17,456 nucleotides of DNA from an uncultured Prevotella sp. (GCA_937906765.1 CALCUV010000003.1:1-17456), one strand, 5' to 3'. Positions 6,188 through 13,635 are shown, counted from the first letter of the stretch. The notes: a model not told the origin generated them from the letters alone. Numbers and translations are program-made.

Positions 6188-7000
6188 TTATATCGCTGTC
6201 ACACTTCGCGTTCGGAAGGATTCGCGGGCCTTACGGACGTAAAGTTTGATGACGTCTTCGGGGAGGGGTGTGGCACGCACGAAGGCGCGGGTGAGGTCGG
6301 GGAATTTGGCAAGGGCAGTGGCGAGACACCAGGCTACTGCCATGCGCACGTAATAGGGTTGTGGTCCTTGCGCTGTGCCTTGTTGGGCAACTTTAGGCTT
6401 ACCTTTTACGTATTGATACTCGGAAAAGATTTTCTCAAAGCGGAGCGCTTCAAACTGCTCAAAGATGCGGGGCAACCATTCCTCGGTCAGGAAATAGGTC
6501 ATGGCAACGACGATGGCGAAGCGCACTTCAAATTCGCGCGTGGAGCGGAAATAGGGTTGCAGAAATGCCCAAAGTTCGTGCTTATCTGCCTTGCCCATCC
6601 ACTTGGCATGGGCACAATAAGAATCGCATACCGCCCAGTTGTCAATCACAGGGATGTAGCGCCCCAAAAGTGAGCATCGTTCGGAGAAATTACACTTTTC
6701 GTGGTTTATCAAATACCCCCAGATGACCACTTCTTCGTGACAGAGCGAATTGTTAGCCACTTGCTCAAAACAATGTATCACTTCCTTACCATTCTTACAG
6801 ACTCTGTGCCGACCATTAGGCATTTCCACTTCGCACCCTGCCACAGAAAGCGTCCTTGCCGTAAGTTTCAGTTCCGGACTATGGAGTCCCAACACAGGGC
6901 GTGAGGGTAGGGCATTCACAACCCTCAAATGCCCCTCGCGATAGCGCGAATCGGTGAGGAATCGATGACTTATGAGTGGAGTTAAAACGGAGCGTATCAT
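6188..7000 (-). CDS. DNA alkylation repair protein, AlkD-like glycosylase
   Basis: AlkD-family proteins are built of HEAT-like repeats and excise alkylated bases such as N3- and N7-alkylpurines. From the ATG at 7000 the protein has 270 residues. A GTG at 7072 would add 24 residues with no family resemblance, so I prefer 7000, where the family's opening pattern (SRYREGH...RPVLGLHSPEL) begins soon after. IDNWAVCDSY gives W122 and D126, matching the tryptophan and catalytic aspartate of Bacillus AlkD (W109, D113). The arginine in EVRFA (R160) and the tryptophan in AVAWCL (W224) match R148 and W187. A basic, glutamine-rich stretch of about 17 residues (198-215) before the last helices may be an insertion. 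Family is clear; substrate range is inferred. Confidence 0.88.
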   Translation of the reverse strand: MIRSVLTPLISHRFLTDSRYREGHLRVVNALPSRPVLGLHSPELKLTARTLSVAGCEVEMPNGRHRVCKNGKEVIHCFEQVANNSLCHEEVVIWGYLINHEKCNFSERCSLLGRYIPVIDNWAVCDSYCAHAKWMGKADKHELWAFLQPYFRSTREFEVRFAIVVAMTYFLTEEWLPRIFEQFEALRFEKIFSEYQYVKGKPKVAQQGTAQGPQPYYVRMAVAWCLATALAKFPDLTRAFVRATPLPEDVIKLYVRKARESFRTRSVTAI

Positions 7001-7228
7001 AATTATCTGAGGTTGTTTTGCAAGGCATACTTCTAACGGTGTGTTGTTGCTGGCGAGATACGCGTTGCTCACACACTGTTTTTCGTAAATAACCCACCTT
7101 TTGTGTGAAAAAAAGGCACATTGCTTGGAAGTTTTGTTTTATTTACTAAATTTGCAATGTGTAACGCATTCATATTGAATGCACTTAATTTAAATTTTGA
7201 AGTTCTACCGCTATAAAAACACAAAGTT
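7001..7228. other. Divergent intergenic region
   Basis: The region separates the AlkD-like gene (minus) from the exported-protein gene (plus). It contains the promoter box at 7147-7154 for the latter. No clear box for the AlkD-like gene was found. Confidence 0.5.
7147..7154 (+). promoter_or_regulatory. -7 promoter box for the exported protein
   Basis: TAAATTTG matches TAnnTTTG. The upstream element is weak (TTGG at 7125-7128, 18 bases away). Transcription would begin near 7160 and leave a leader of about 68 bases. Confidence 0.6.
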
Positions 7229-7717
7229 ATGAAAAAAACGTTATTTACCCTTGTGATGGGTTTGTTTGTCGTTGCGTCTTCGGCCTTTGCTAATACATCA
7301 GTTGTTACTTTTGCGCCCGCAACTAATGCTGCGAGTGCTCAGCAAAAGGCTGGTACGCCCAGCGCTGTTGCTGTGAAGTTTTGCAATAATATGATGAAAG
7401 GTGTCGTTGAAAAGGATAGTTGGTATTCAAAGGAAGTTTTTGACGAATTGGAGAAAATGAGCGCTGAGCAGAAGGAACTGTTTAATGAATATTTCATGCA
7501 AGCAATGAACGAAATGGGAAAGGAACTTGCTAAACAATTTGAGGAATTTAAGGGGGCAAAGTTTGTTGTCGTGTCAGAGTCTATATCTGAGAATGGAAGG
7601 ACTGCCACGGTGAAATTAAAAATTTCTTATAATGGGAAAACGGAATATGTAGAAATCCCCATGGTTAAGTATGCTGGCAAGTGGAGAGTTGATATTGAAG
7701 AATTGGGTGGTATGTAA
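7229..7717 (+). CDS. Small exported protein, DUF4878/NTF2-like candidate
   Basis: A 162-residue protein with a clear Sec signal peptide: KK, hydrophobic core LFTLVMGLFVVASS and a likely cut after AFA at 21. No lipobox cysteine is present, so it should be periplasmic or secreted. After a low-complexity Ala/Ser/Thr linker (22-46), a domain starts with VAVKFCNNMMKGVVEKD. It has a helical charged middle (71-106) and ends with strands such as FVVVSESISENGRTATVKLKI and VKYAGKWRVDIEEL. That helix-then-sheet order and the closing KWRVD resemble DUF4878/NTF2-like lipoprotein domains (for example LumP-like), but this is from shape only. It has its own promoter and terminator, so it is monocistronic. 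Function is unknown. Confidence 0.8.
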   Translation: MKKTLFTLVMGLFVVASSAFANTSVVTFAPATNAASAQQKAGTPSAVAVKFCNNMMKGVVEKDSWYSKEVFDELEKMSAEQKELFNEYFMQAMNEMGKELAKQFEEFKGAKFVVVSESISENGRTATVKLKISYNGKTEYVEIPMVKYAGKWRVDIEELGGM

Positions 7718-7732
7718 TTTAGAATAACAAGC

Positions 7733-7777
7733 GCGGGAGTGCCTAAACCTTAAAGTTTGGACACTCCCGCTTTTTTT
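7733..7777 (+). terminator. Intrinsic terminator after the exported protein
   Basis: A 16-bp stem (GCGGGAGTGCCTAAAC with GTTTGGACACTCCCGC, two mismatched positions) has a 6-base loop and is followed by seven T residues. It starts 15 bases after the stop codon. Confidence 0.93.
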
Positions 7778-7811
7778 GTGGATGAAATAAAGGAGAGGTT
7801 ATTGTTTTTTT

Positions 7812-7877
7812 GACATAAGAACAGAAGAGTATAAGGAACGGTTAATTAATAACCTTTTGTGCTTTTGTACTTCTGTC
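7812..7877. repeat. 66-bp octamer element, copy 2
   Basis: Left arm 7812-7835 (GACATAAG, AACAGAAG, AGTATAAG), an 18-base spacer 7836-7853 containing GGTTA/TAACC, and right arm 7854-7877 (CTTTTGTG, CTTTTGTA, CTTCTGTC). Layout is identical to copies 1 and 3. Confidence 0.8.
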
Positions 7878-7895
7878 AGAAACGCTGTTTATTTT

Positions 7896-7961
7896 GACAT
7901 AAGAACATAAGTACATAAGGAATGAGTTGCTAATAATCTTTTGTTCTTTTGTACTTCTGTC
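7896..7961. repeat. 66-bp octamer element, copy 3
   Basis: Left arm 7896-7919 (GACATAAG, AACATAAG, TACATAAG), an 18-base spacer 7920-7937, and right arm 7938-7961 (CTTTTGTT, CTTTTGTA, CTTCTGTC). It begins 84 bases after copy 2, that is four times 21. Confidence 0.82.
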
Positions 7962-8215
7962 AAAACTTCGTTTGAATGCGGACGCACGGGCCGTGCGTCC
8001 CTACCTGTCAATGGTTAATCTCTTCTGTTTCTTCTGTTCTTTTGTCTGAAAAAGATTAACCATCTTATGTCCTTTTGTACTTCTGTCAAAACTTCGTTTT
8101 AATGCGTACGCACGGGCCGTGCTTCCCTACCTGTCAATGGTTAATCCCTTTTGTTCCTTTTGTTCTTTTGCCTGAAAAAGTATGACCGTATTTTGTTCTT
8201 TTGTACTTCTGTCTA
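7938..8215. repeat. 126-bp tandem repeat, second locus, two units plus a partial
   Basis: The palindromes lie at 7980-8000 (intact) and 8106-8126 (two substitutions, both arms affected), again exactly 126 bases apart. The flanking sequence matches that at 5810-6170, including TTCGTTTGAATGC, CCCTAC, GTCAATGGTTAAT and CTTTTGT octamers. A third unit starts after 8127 but stops before a palindrome, at the YggS stop codon. It fills the 504-base gap between two genes. Confidence 0.88.
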
Positions 8216-8221
8216 AAAAAG

Positions 8222-8887
8222 TCAGGAGTCGCAAAAGATTTTGGAACCTATGCGCACAAGGGTGCTTCCTTCGGCAATGGCGAGGGGATAATCGTCAGAC
8301 ATTCCCCATGAACATTGAGAGAAGTGGGGGGCATCGGCGAAGAAGGTGGACTTGGCGCGGAGGAAGAAGTCGTGTGCCACTTGGAAATCGTGGCGAATGC
8401 GGAGTTCGTCGTCCGTGTTCGTAGCCATGCACATGATGCCTGAGATTTGAGCATGAGGGAAATGCTTCCATTCGCCCGACTCCAAGAATTGCCATGCCTC
8501 ATCTGGGGAAAAACCATATTTGGTTTCCTCAGCCGCCACATGGAGTTGGAGCAAGCAGGGAATCGTGCGCTCACATTTCTCCGCCTGTCGGTTGATTTCG
8601 GCAAGGAGTTTGGGAGTGTCAACGGCATGAATCATGCAGATGAACGGGGCTATGTATTTCACCTTATTGGGTTGGAGATGCCCAATGAAGTGCCACTCAA
8701 TGTCCTTCGGAAGCGCCTCTGCCTTCTCACGAAGTTCCTGTGCGCGACTCTCGCCAAAGATGCGCTGCCCAGCGGCATAGGCTTCGGCCACCGCCTCTGT
8801 GGGATAATATTTTGACACAGCCACCAATTGGGTCGTTGGTGGCAGTGATGCGCGGATTTCTGAGATGTTTTTAGCAATGTGTCCCAT
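8222..8887 (-). CDS. yggS: YggS/PLPBP family pyridoxal-phosphate homeostasis protein
   Basis: PLPBP proteins are single-domain TIM barrels that bind PLP, show no enzyme activity, and help control vitamin B6 and amino-acid balance. The 221 residues carry AVSKYYP with K26 as the PLP-binding lysine, then FGESRAQEL (FGEN is more usual), WHFIGHLQPNKVK (65-77), GIMCMATN, and the closing SWGMSDDYPLAI...GSTLVRIGSKIF, which contacts the phosphate. Length is typical. The start at 8887 follows a leader of about 90 bases with three repeated 12-mers. DUF4494 lies upstream on the same strand. Serine in place of the asparagine of FGEN is a small departure. Confidence 0.95.
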   Translation of the reverse strand: MGHIAKNISEIRASLPPTTQLVAVSKYYPTEAVAEAYAAGQRIFGESRAQELREKAEALPKDIEWHFIGHLQPNKVKYIAPFICMIHAVDTPKLLAEINRQAEKCERTIPCLLQLHVAAEETKYGFSPDEAWQFLESGEWKHFPHAQISGIMCMATNTDDELRIRHDFQVAHDFFLRAKSTFFADAPHFSQCSWGMSDDYPLAIAEGSTLVRIGSKIFCDS

Positions 8888-8923
8888 GTAGATTTAGGGC
8901 TTTCTCTTCTGCAGTTTCCTATT

Positions 8924-8977
8924 AGTTACTTAATTGAAATTAAGAGTAACTTAATTTAAACTATAAGTAACTTAATT
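8924..8977 (-). promoter_or_regulatory. Three 12-mers at exact 21-bp spacing in the yggS leader
   Basis: AGTTACTTAATT at 8924-8935 and AGTAACTTAATT at 8945-8956 and 8966-8977 (plus strand) are spaced exactly 21 bases start to start, two helical turns, so a bound protein would meet all three on one face. They lie between the likely promoter box and the yggS start codon, an operator-like placement. No regulator can be named. Confidence 0.6.
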
Positions 8978-8982
8978 TTTAG

Positions 8983-8990
8983 CAAAAGTA
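8983..8990 (-). promoter_or_regulatory. -7 promoter box for yggS
   Basis: On the minus strand the box reads TACTTTTG, a full match to TAnnTTTG. The upstream element is weak. A start near 8977 would place all three 12-mers in the leader. Confidence 0.6.
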
Positions 8991-9039
8991 TTGTAGTTTG
9001 AAAGGCAAGGGAATGCCTCAATGCGAAGTCTTTCTTTGG

Positions 9040-9486
9040 TTATTCTATAGCAGGCTTGTAGCGGAAAATGTCCATGATGGTCGTCTCTTGGATAGATGCA
9101 ATGGTGTAATCTCCCATATAATTTTCCATTCCCTTATCGAGATTTTTAAGGGCATCGTGGAAGGTTCCTGCCTGCACGAGAATGATTTGCGACGTTTTCT
9201 TTTCTACGCCCTTTGATTCGTCAATCGTGGTGTAGATAAGCTTGGCTTTATACCACTTGTCGGCACTCTCTTCCGCTGCTTCGAAGAGTTCGGCAAAGCG
9301 TGCGCGTTTGATGTCCGACACTTGGAATTCTCCGGTCATGAAGGGGGCAATCTCTTCGATGATACGTCGTTCTGCTTCCGTGAAGTTGAGAGCATCTACG
9401 AGGTAAGGTTCACTTACCTTCTTGAGGGCGCCATTGTCTTGTTGCTTTTCGTATTTGATTTTACATTCAAACCATTCGTGTGTCAT
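9040..9486 (-). CDS. DUF4494 family protein
   Basis: This 148-residue, probably cytoplasmic protein matches the conserved DUF4494 family of Bacteroidota, recognisable by WFECKIKYEK at 5-14, EPYLVDALNFTEAE at about 26-39, GEFQVSDIKRA at 52-62, and the closing ASIQETTIMDIF. No signal peptide or membrane segment is present. No biochemical function is established to my knowledge. It sits upstream of yggS on the same strand, an arrangement I recall as common in the phylum, but a promoter box lies between them. A link to B6 metabolism would be a guess from position only. Confidence 0.88.
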   Translation of the reverse strand: MTHEWFECKIKYEKQQDNGALKKVSEPYLVDALNFTEAERRIIEEIAPFMTGEFQVSDIKRARFAELFEAAEESADKWYKAKLIYTTIDESKGVEKKTSQIILVQAGTFHDALKNLDKGMENYMGDYTIASIQETTIMDIFRYKPAIE

Positions 9487-9510
9487 GAGTGTGAGGGATT
9501 AAAATTAAGA

Positions 9511-9558
9511 GGTTATGAAGTTCTGAGGTTCTGAGGTTCTGAGGTTGAAGGGTTTTAG
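9511..9558. repeat. GGTTCTGA octamer tandem, six units
   Basis: Units of 8 bases run from 9511: GGTTATGA, AGTTCTGA, GGTTCTGA, GGTTCTGA, GGTTGAAG, GGTTTTAG. The remaining bases to 9630 contain a GGTGAC/GTCACC hairpin (about 9565-9581) and repeated ACCTTAAA words. Confidence 0.75.
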
Positions 9559-9630
9559 GAACGTTTAGGTTGGGGTGACGTTAAGGTCACCTTAAAACCT
9601 TAAAGCGAAGCGCCCTTATAACCTTAAAAC

Positions 9631-9930
9631 CTAAAGTTGATAATCTACACAACTGCGTCCGCAAATGTTGGGGCGCAATTCGGCACCTACGGCCTTGTGG
9701 GCGGGATGTTGTGCGTAAACGTCAAGGTCTTCGAGCGAGGCAAAGGTGCTTTCAAGGCAAATGTCCCACTGTTCGGCGGGATTGCAATTGAAGTTGACGG
9801 CAATAGATTGGATTTCGGGGATAATGGCAGGGAGTGCCATAATGCCCTGTTTGAAATTGTCCATCACGGATTGGCGTTGCTCCTCTGTAAGTTCGGGTTT
9901 CAGTTGAAAGAGTACGATATGTTTCAGCAT
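9631..9930 (-). CDS. Dabb family (stress-responsive alpha/beta barrel) protein
   Basis: A 99-residue dimeric alpha/beta-barrel protein. The start MLKHIVLFQLKPELTEEQ is the standard Dabb opening (MIKHIVLFKLK...), followed by the helix NFKQGIMALPAIIPEIQSI. Then comes a strand with the usual aspartate, EQWDICLESTFASLEDLDVYAQHPAHKAV. The YAxHPxH motif and the length agree with the family. Dabb proteins have mixed or unknown roles; some bind small hydrophobic molecules. It sits upstream of DUF4494 with a repeat between them and has its own promoter box. The specific function is unknown. Confidence 0.93.
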   Translation of the reverse strand: MLKHIVLFQLKPELTEEQRQSVMDNFKQGIMALPAIIPEIQSIAVNFNCNPAEQWDICLESTFASLEDLDVYAQHPAHKAVGAELRPNICGRSCVDYQL

Positions 9931-9958
9931 AGTGTTCTTAGAATTTTGTAACTTCGCA

Positions 9959-9966
9959 CAAAGTTA
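9959..9966 (-). promoter_or_regulatory. -7 promoter box for the Dabb gene
   Basis: On the minus strand this reads TAACTTTG, a full match to TAnnTTTG, 28 bases before the ATG. A possible CTTG lies 23 bases further upstream, slightly too far. Confidence 0.6.
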
Positions 9967-9985
9967 AAGATTTTTCTTGGGTTTG

Positions 9986-10156
9986 GACACAAGAACATAA
10001 GTTTTAGACACAAGAACATAATAAGGAAAGATGCTTTTGGGGGTTTTGGACATAAGGACATAAGTACAAAAGGTGCTTTTTGGGGGGGTAGACACAAGTA
10101 CATAAGAACATAAGATGCTTTTGGGAGTTTTGGACATAAGAACATAAGTACAAAAA
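9986..10156. repeat. 42-bp tandem array of octamer triplets and 18-base spacers
   Basis: Triplets of octamers of the form GACATAAG/AACATAAG/TACAAAAG start at 10007, 10049, 10091 and 10133, each exactly 42 bases after the last. Three spacers between them, at 10031, 10073 and 10115, are 18 bases each and read roughly ATGCTTTTGGG.GTTTTG. A shorter pair sits at 9986-10001. This repeats the 24+18 layout of the 66-bp elements, here head to tail. The spacer at 10073 includes a run of seven G. Confidence 0.87.
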
Positions 10157-10340
10157 ATGTAGAACTTCTGTTCTTTTGTTCTTCTGTCAAGAACTTTTGC
10201 CCTTTTGTCTGAATTGGACATAAGAACATAAGTACAAAAAATGTAGAACTTCTGTTCTTTTGCTCTTCTGTCAAGAACTTTTGCTCTTCTGTCAAGAACT
10301 TTTGCCCTTCAGTCAAAAACTTCAGTTCTTCTGTCAAAAC
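10133..10340. repeat. 84-bp direct repeat merging into a 21-bp tandem
   Basis: Bases 10131-10183 recur almost identically at 10215-10267, 84 bases apart. From 10257 the sequence is a 21-base tandem made of two CTTNTGNN-type octamers and an AAGAA/AAAAA pentamer: units at 10257, 10278, 10299 and 10320. The arms before 10160 and after 10165 are approximate inverse complements around an 8-base spacer. The array ends about 50 bases before the helicase start codon. Confidence 0.87.
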
Positions 10341-10392
10341 CATTTACTCTTCTGTCTAACCCTCTGGTCCTTCGGCCAAAGAAACGTGTGCT

Positions 10393-13300
10393 ATGATGTA
10401 TGATGAAGAACTCGCTTTGGCGTGTGACGAGCAATTGAAAGTGCGTGTGCGCTACACGATGCTCTATGCCTTGCTGAAGCGTGTGTGTATAGATAAAACA
10501 AAAGAGTTTTCCACGGATTTCTCTGGACTTTTTGCGCGCCTCTATGCGGTGTGCAAACACTATAATCTGCCTCACGCCGCGGCAGATCGCTTTCGCCGTA
10601 ATGCCCTTCTGACATTGCGCGGACAGCGTGAAGCAAGCGAAGAACTCTTTGCGACGGACGTGGCAGACTTACGCTCTTTCCTCGAGGCATTAGAGCAAGG
10701 CGAAGGGGGAAACGAGGCTCCCGCGCCAACCGAAGTCACTCCGCCCGTGGAGCAACTCAAAGTGGCGCGCGGATTGGTGAAAGAAAGGGTGGGGGATGAC
10801 GCCTTTACGCTTCTGCTTCAGGATAATGCAGGCGAGATTCTCGTAAAGACGGACGCAGAAACCTTGGAAATCTTGGAGGAAGGCATGCGTGTGAACGTCG
10901 TTAACGGAGGCGAACTCGTGATTCTCGAACCCGACTTCCTCATTGACGTAAGTGCGCTCACGGCATGCGTAAAGCCTTACGGCACTTCGGCATTGAATTA
11001 CCTCCTTGCCCAACTTCAACCGCGCCAAACGACACGTGCCATTCTCTTGGGTAATGCTGCCAATCAGTTTATGGATGATTGCACCAACACTGCCGAAGTT
11101 AATTTTGCGGAAAGCATGCAGACGCACTTCCGTCAGTCACTCCTGGATTACGCTTGCTTTGAGGCGCCCGAGGAAATCAATGTGGATTATTTCAAAGAGG
11201 CACGCCGGCATTTTGAGAACATTCATCGCATCGTGCATCAGGCGTATGCTTCGCCCGAAGTGGGGATCGCGCTTGACAAGGTGTTGCTCGAACCCGCCTT
11301 TATCTGTGCTACGCTCGGCTTAAAGGGACGTTTGGACGTCATGACGGCAGATCATCGCCACATAGTGGAACTCAAGAGCGGCAAGGCCGAAGATTTTCGA
11401 TCTCCTGTCCGTCCCAGGGAGGAGCATGTCTTGCAGATGGCGCTTTATAAGGAGATGCTTCACTTTAATTTCTCCATTCCTCGCGACGCTATTGCTTCCT
11501 TCCTGCTTTATTCCCGTTATCCCACTTTGCTTGACGAACGCATTCCGCGCACTAAGATTAAGGAGGTGATGCAACTGCGTAATGAAATTGTGCGGATGGA
11601 AATGCGCATGCGCAATGGGGAAGTTGTGGACGTTTTGTCGGAACTCACCTATAATAATATTATACAGAAGCAGGGACTTCACCCTAACTTTTTGAAGGCA
11701 ATCTTGCCCCCGATTCAGGCAGTCGTAGAACCCTTGACGAATGCCTCACCCTTGGAGCGCAGTTACTTTAACCACTTCATGACCTTCTTGTCGCGCGAGC
11801 AGTTTCTCTCAAAGATGGGCGAACCTCGCCCTGACTCTACGCGCGGATTTGCTCGTGTGTGGAATGCTGACTATACCTCAAAACTCCTTTCGGGAGAGAT
11901 TCTCATCAACCTCCGAATCCGTGAACTTTTAGGCGAAGGTGGGGTGGAGGAAATCATTTTCGACGTGCCCGATTACGGAGAGAAATTCATTGCAGACTTT
12001 AATGAGGGGGCGATGGTGCAACTCTACGAGCGCCGTTCGGCAACGGACACCGTTTGCAACCGACAATTGGTGCGCGCTTATATCGTTCGCCTTACGGATA
12101 CCGAACTTCATCTGCACCTTTCCTATAAGCAGCGCAATCGAGACTTCTTTTCGAAGGACACACTCTATGCCATTGAGAAGGACAGCACAGATAGCAGTTT
12201 CCAATCCGCTCGCCGTGGTCTCTTCTCCCTACTTACGGCTCCCCAAGAGCGACGCGATCTTTTGCTCTGCCGACGTGCGCCCCGCTTTGATACGAACATT
12301 CAACTTTTTGGGGATTATGGCGCACGCACTAACGCCATAGTGCTTCCCGCAATGCAGGCTCAGGATTATTACCTTCTCGTAGGGCCTCCGGGAACTGGGA
12401 AAACCAACGTCGCACTTCGCGCAATGGTGCAAGAGTTTCTCACTTCGGCATGCCTTCGTGGTGAACGCCCCAACTTGTTACTCGCTGCCTACACCAACCG
12501 TGCCGTAGATGAAATTTGCCAAATGCTTCAGTGCGCCGGCATTGACTTCCTGCGACTCGGCATTGAGCAAACGTGTACGGAAGCAGTACACAAAAACCTG
12601 TTCCAAAATCAAGCGGCGACGCTTAAGAATCGTGCAGAGGTGAGTCGGTTACTTCTTGACCATCAGGTAATAGTGGGAACGGTGGCTACGCTTACTTCTC
12701 ACACGGAACTTTTTAACCTAAAGCAGTTTGACCTACTGATTCTTGACGAGGCATCTCAAGTGCTCGAACCTCAGATAATGGGACTTTTGGCGCATCCTCA
12801 TGCCGTGCGTCGCTTCATTATGATTGGTGACCATAAGCAACTTCCCGCCGTCGTGATGCAACGCACGGAGCAAACCATCATACGTGATGAAGCGCTTCGA
12901 AGTATCGGACTGACCGATCTTCGTAATTCCCTCTTCGAACGTCTGCATGGATTTGTCAGTCATACTCCAGAAGTGGTAAATCTTGCCTCAGGATTGCTCT
13001 CTCTTCAAGGCAGAATGCACCGCGAGATTGCCCAATTCGTAAACGAACGCTTCTATGACGGGCGCCTTTCCGTTGTGCCGTTGGAACATCAAGAGGAGGC
13101 GTTGAATTATACGGATGCGCAAACGCCGATGGAGCAGTTTGTGGCATCTACGCGTATGGGATTCGTCCATGTTTCTGCCCCAGACGTTTCTGACAATGTT
13201 AAAGCAAACAAAAAGGAAGCAGAAGTTGTGGCCAACATAGTTGAGGCGCTCATTCAATTAAATGAGCGTAGCGGCGCGCCTCTCTCCCTGCCCAAGCAGT

Positions 13301-13635
13301 TAGGCATCATCGTGCCCTTCCGCAATCAAATCAGCATGGTGCGGGCAAGTCTGCGAACGCGCGGAGTTCCCGACGTGGATGACATTACGATTGACACCGT
13401 AGAGTGTTTCCAAGGTTCACAGCGCGACTACATAATTTTTACCACCACTATCTCGCGCCCCTATCAGTTAGACATCCTCTCCGTTTGTCAGCACGTAGGC
13501 GAAACTGAGGTGGATAGAAAACTCAACGTAGCCATCACTCGCGCCCGCAAGCAATTCTTCCTCGTGGGCAACCGAGACTTGCTCTCCCGCAATGCGCTTT
13601 ATGCGGATTTGATAAAGAGGTGTGAGCAGGCGTAA
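10393..13635 (+). CDS. Dna2-like nuclease-helicase (PD-(D/E)XK plus superfamily 1 helicase)
   Basis: A 1080-residue fusion. The first 300 residues are helical with an Ala/Pro/Glu linker at 102-120. A RecB/Cas4-type nuclease follows: GLKGRLD (D315), VELKSG (E326, K328) and QMALY (Q348, Y352). The SF1 helicase half has Walker A GPPGTGKT at 664-671, AYTNRAVDEI at 699-708, LDEASQ at 784-789 (motif II), GDHKQLPAV at 812-820, GRMHREI at 873-879, VECFQGSQRD at 1003-1012 and LNVAITRARKQ at 1044-1054, an order typical of Upf1/Dna2-like helicases. No cysteine follows the nuclease before C555, so the usual four-cysteine iron-sulfur cluster of Dna2/Cas4 seems absent. Its role may be flap or end processing, or defence; no partner is adjacent. 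Either of two tandem ATGs may start it. Confidence 0.93.
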   Translation: MMYDEELALACDEQLKVRVRYTMLYALLKRVCIDKTKEFSTDFSGLFARLYAVCKHYNLPHAAADRFRRNALLTLRGQREASEELFATDVADLRSFLEALEQGEGGNEAPAPTEVTPPVEQLKVARGLVKERVGDDAFTLLLQDNAGEILVKTDAETLEILEEGMRVNVVNGGELVILEPDFLIDVSALTACVKPYGTSALNYLLAQLQPRQTTRAILLGNAANQFMDDCTNTAEVNFAESMQTHFRQSLLDYACFEAPEEINVDYFKEARRHFENIHRIVHQAYASPEVGIALDKVLLEPAFICATLGLKGRLDVMTADHRHIVELKSGKAEDFRSPVRPREEHVLQMALYKEMLHFNFSIPRDAIASFLLYSRYPTLLDERIPRTKIKEVMQLRNEIVRMEMRMRNGEVVDVLSELTYNNIIQKQGLHPNFLKAILPPIQAVVEPLTNASPLERSYFNHFMTFLSREQFLSKMGEPRPDSTRGFARVWNADYTSKLLSGEILINLRIRELLGEGGVEEIIFDVPDYGEKFIADFNEGAMVQLYERRSATDTVCNRQLVRAYIVRLTDTELHLHLSYKQRNRDFFSKDTLYAIEKDSTDSSFQSARRGLFSLLTAPQERRDLLLCRRAPRFDTNIQLFGDYGARTNAIVLPAMQAQDYYLLVGPPGTGKTNVALRAMVQEFLTSACLRGERPNLLLAAYTNRAVDEICQMLQCAGIDFLRLGIEQTCTEAVHKNLFQNQAATLKNRAEVSRLLLDHQVIVGTVATLTSHTELFNLKQFDLLILDEASQVLEPQIMGLLAHPHAVRRFIMIGDHKQLPAVVMQRTEQTIIRDEALRSIGLTDLRNSLFERLHGFVSHTPEVVNLASGLLSLQGRMHREIAQFVNERFYDGRLSVVPLEHQEEALNYTDAQTPMEQFVASTRMGFVHVSAPDVSDNVKANKKEAEVVANIVEALIQLNERSGAPLSLPKQLGIIVPFRNQISMVRASLRTRGVPDVDDITIDTVECFQGSQRDYIIFTTTISRPYQLDILSVCQHVGETEVDRKLNVAITRARKQFFLVGNRDLLSRNALYADLIKRCEQA

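Noticed and set aside
7001..7072. GTG start at 7072 for the AlkD-like gene
   Set aside because: It adds 24 residues without family resemblance. The ATG at 7000 lies where the domain pattern begins.
10080..10090. Possible G-quadruplex at the run of seven G
   Set aside because: Only one long G-run; the others nearby are short, so a quadruplex is not supported from sequence alone.
10007..10156. CRISPR-like pattern of 24-bp units and 18-bp gaps
   Set aside because: Both the units and the gaps repeat and vary by point changes, the 18-bp gaps are related to each other, and no cas genes are nearby.
9924..10343. Minus-strand ORFs with heptad-like peptide repeats (FLTEEQK; 14-residue units)
   Set aside because: Same cause: 21-bp and 42-bp repeats read in frame. 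One frame runs into the Dabb start region and both are better explained as repeat DNA.
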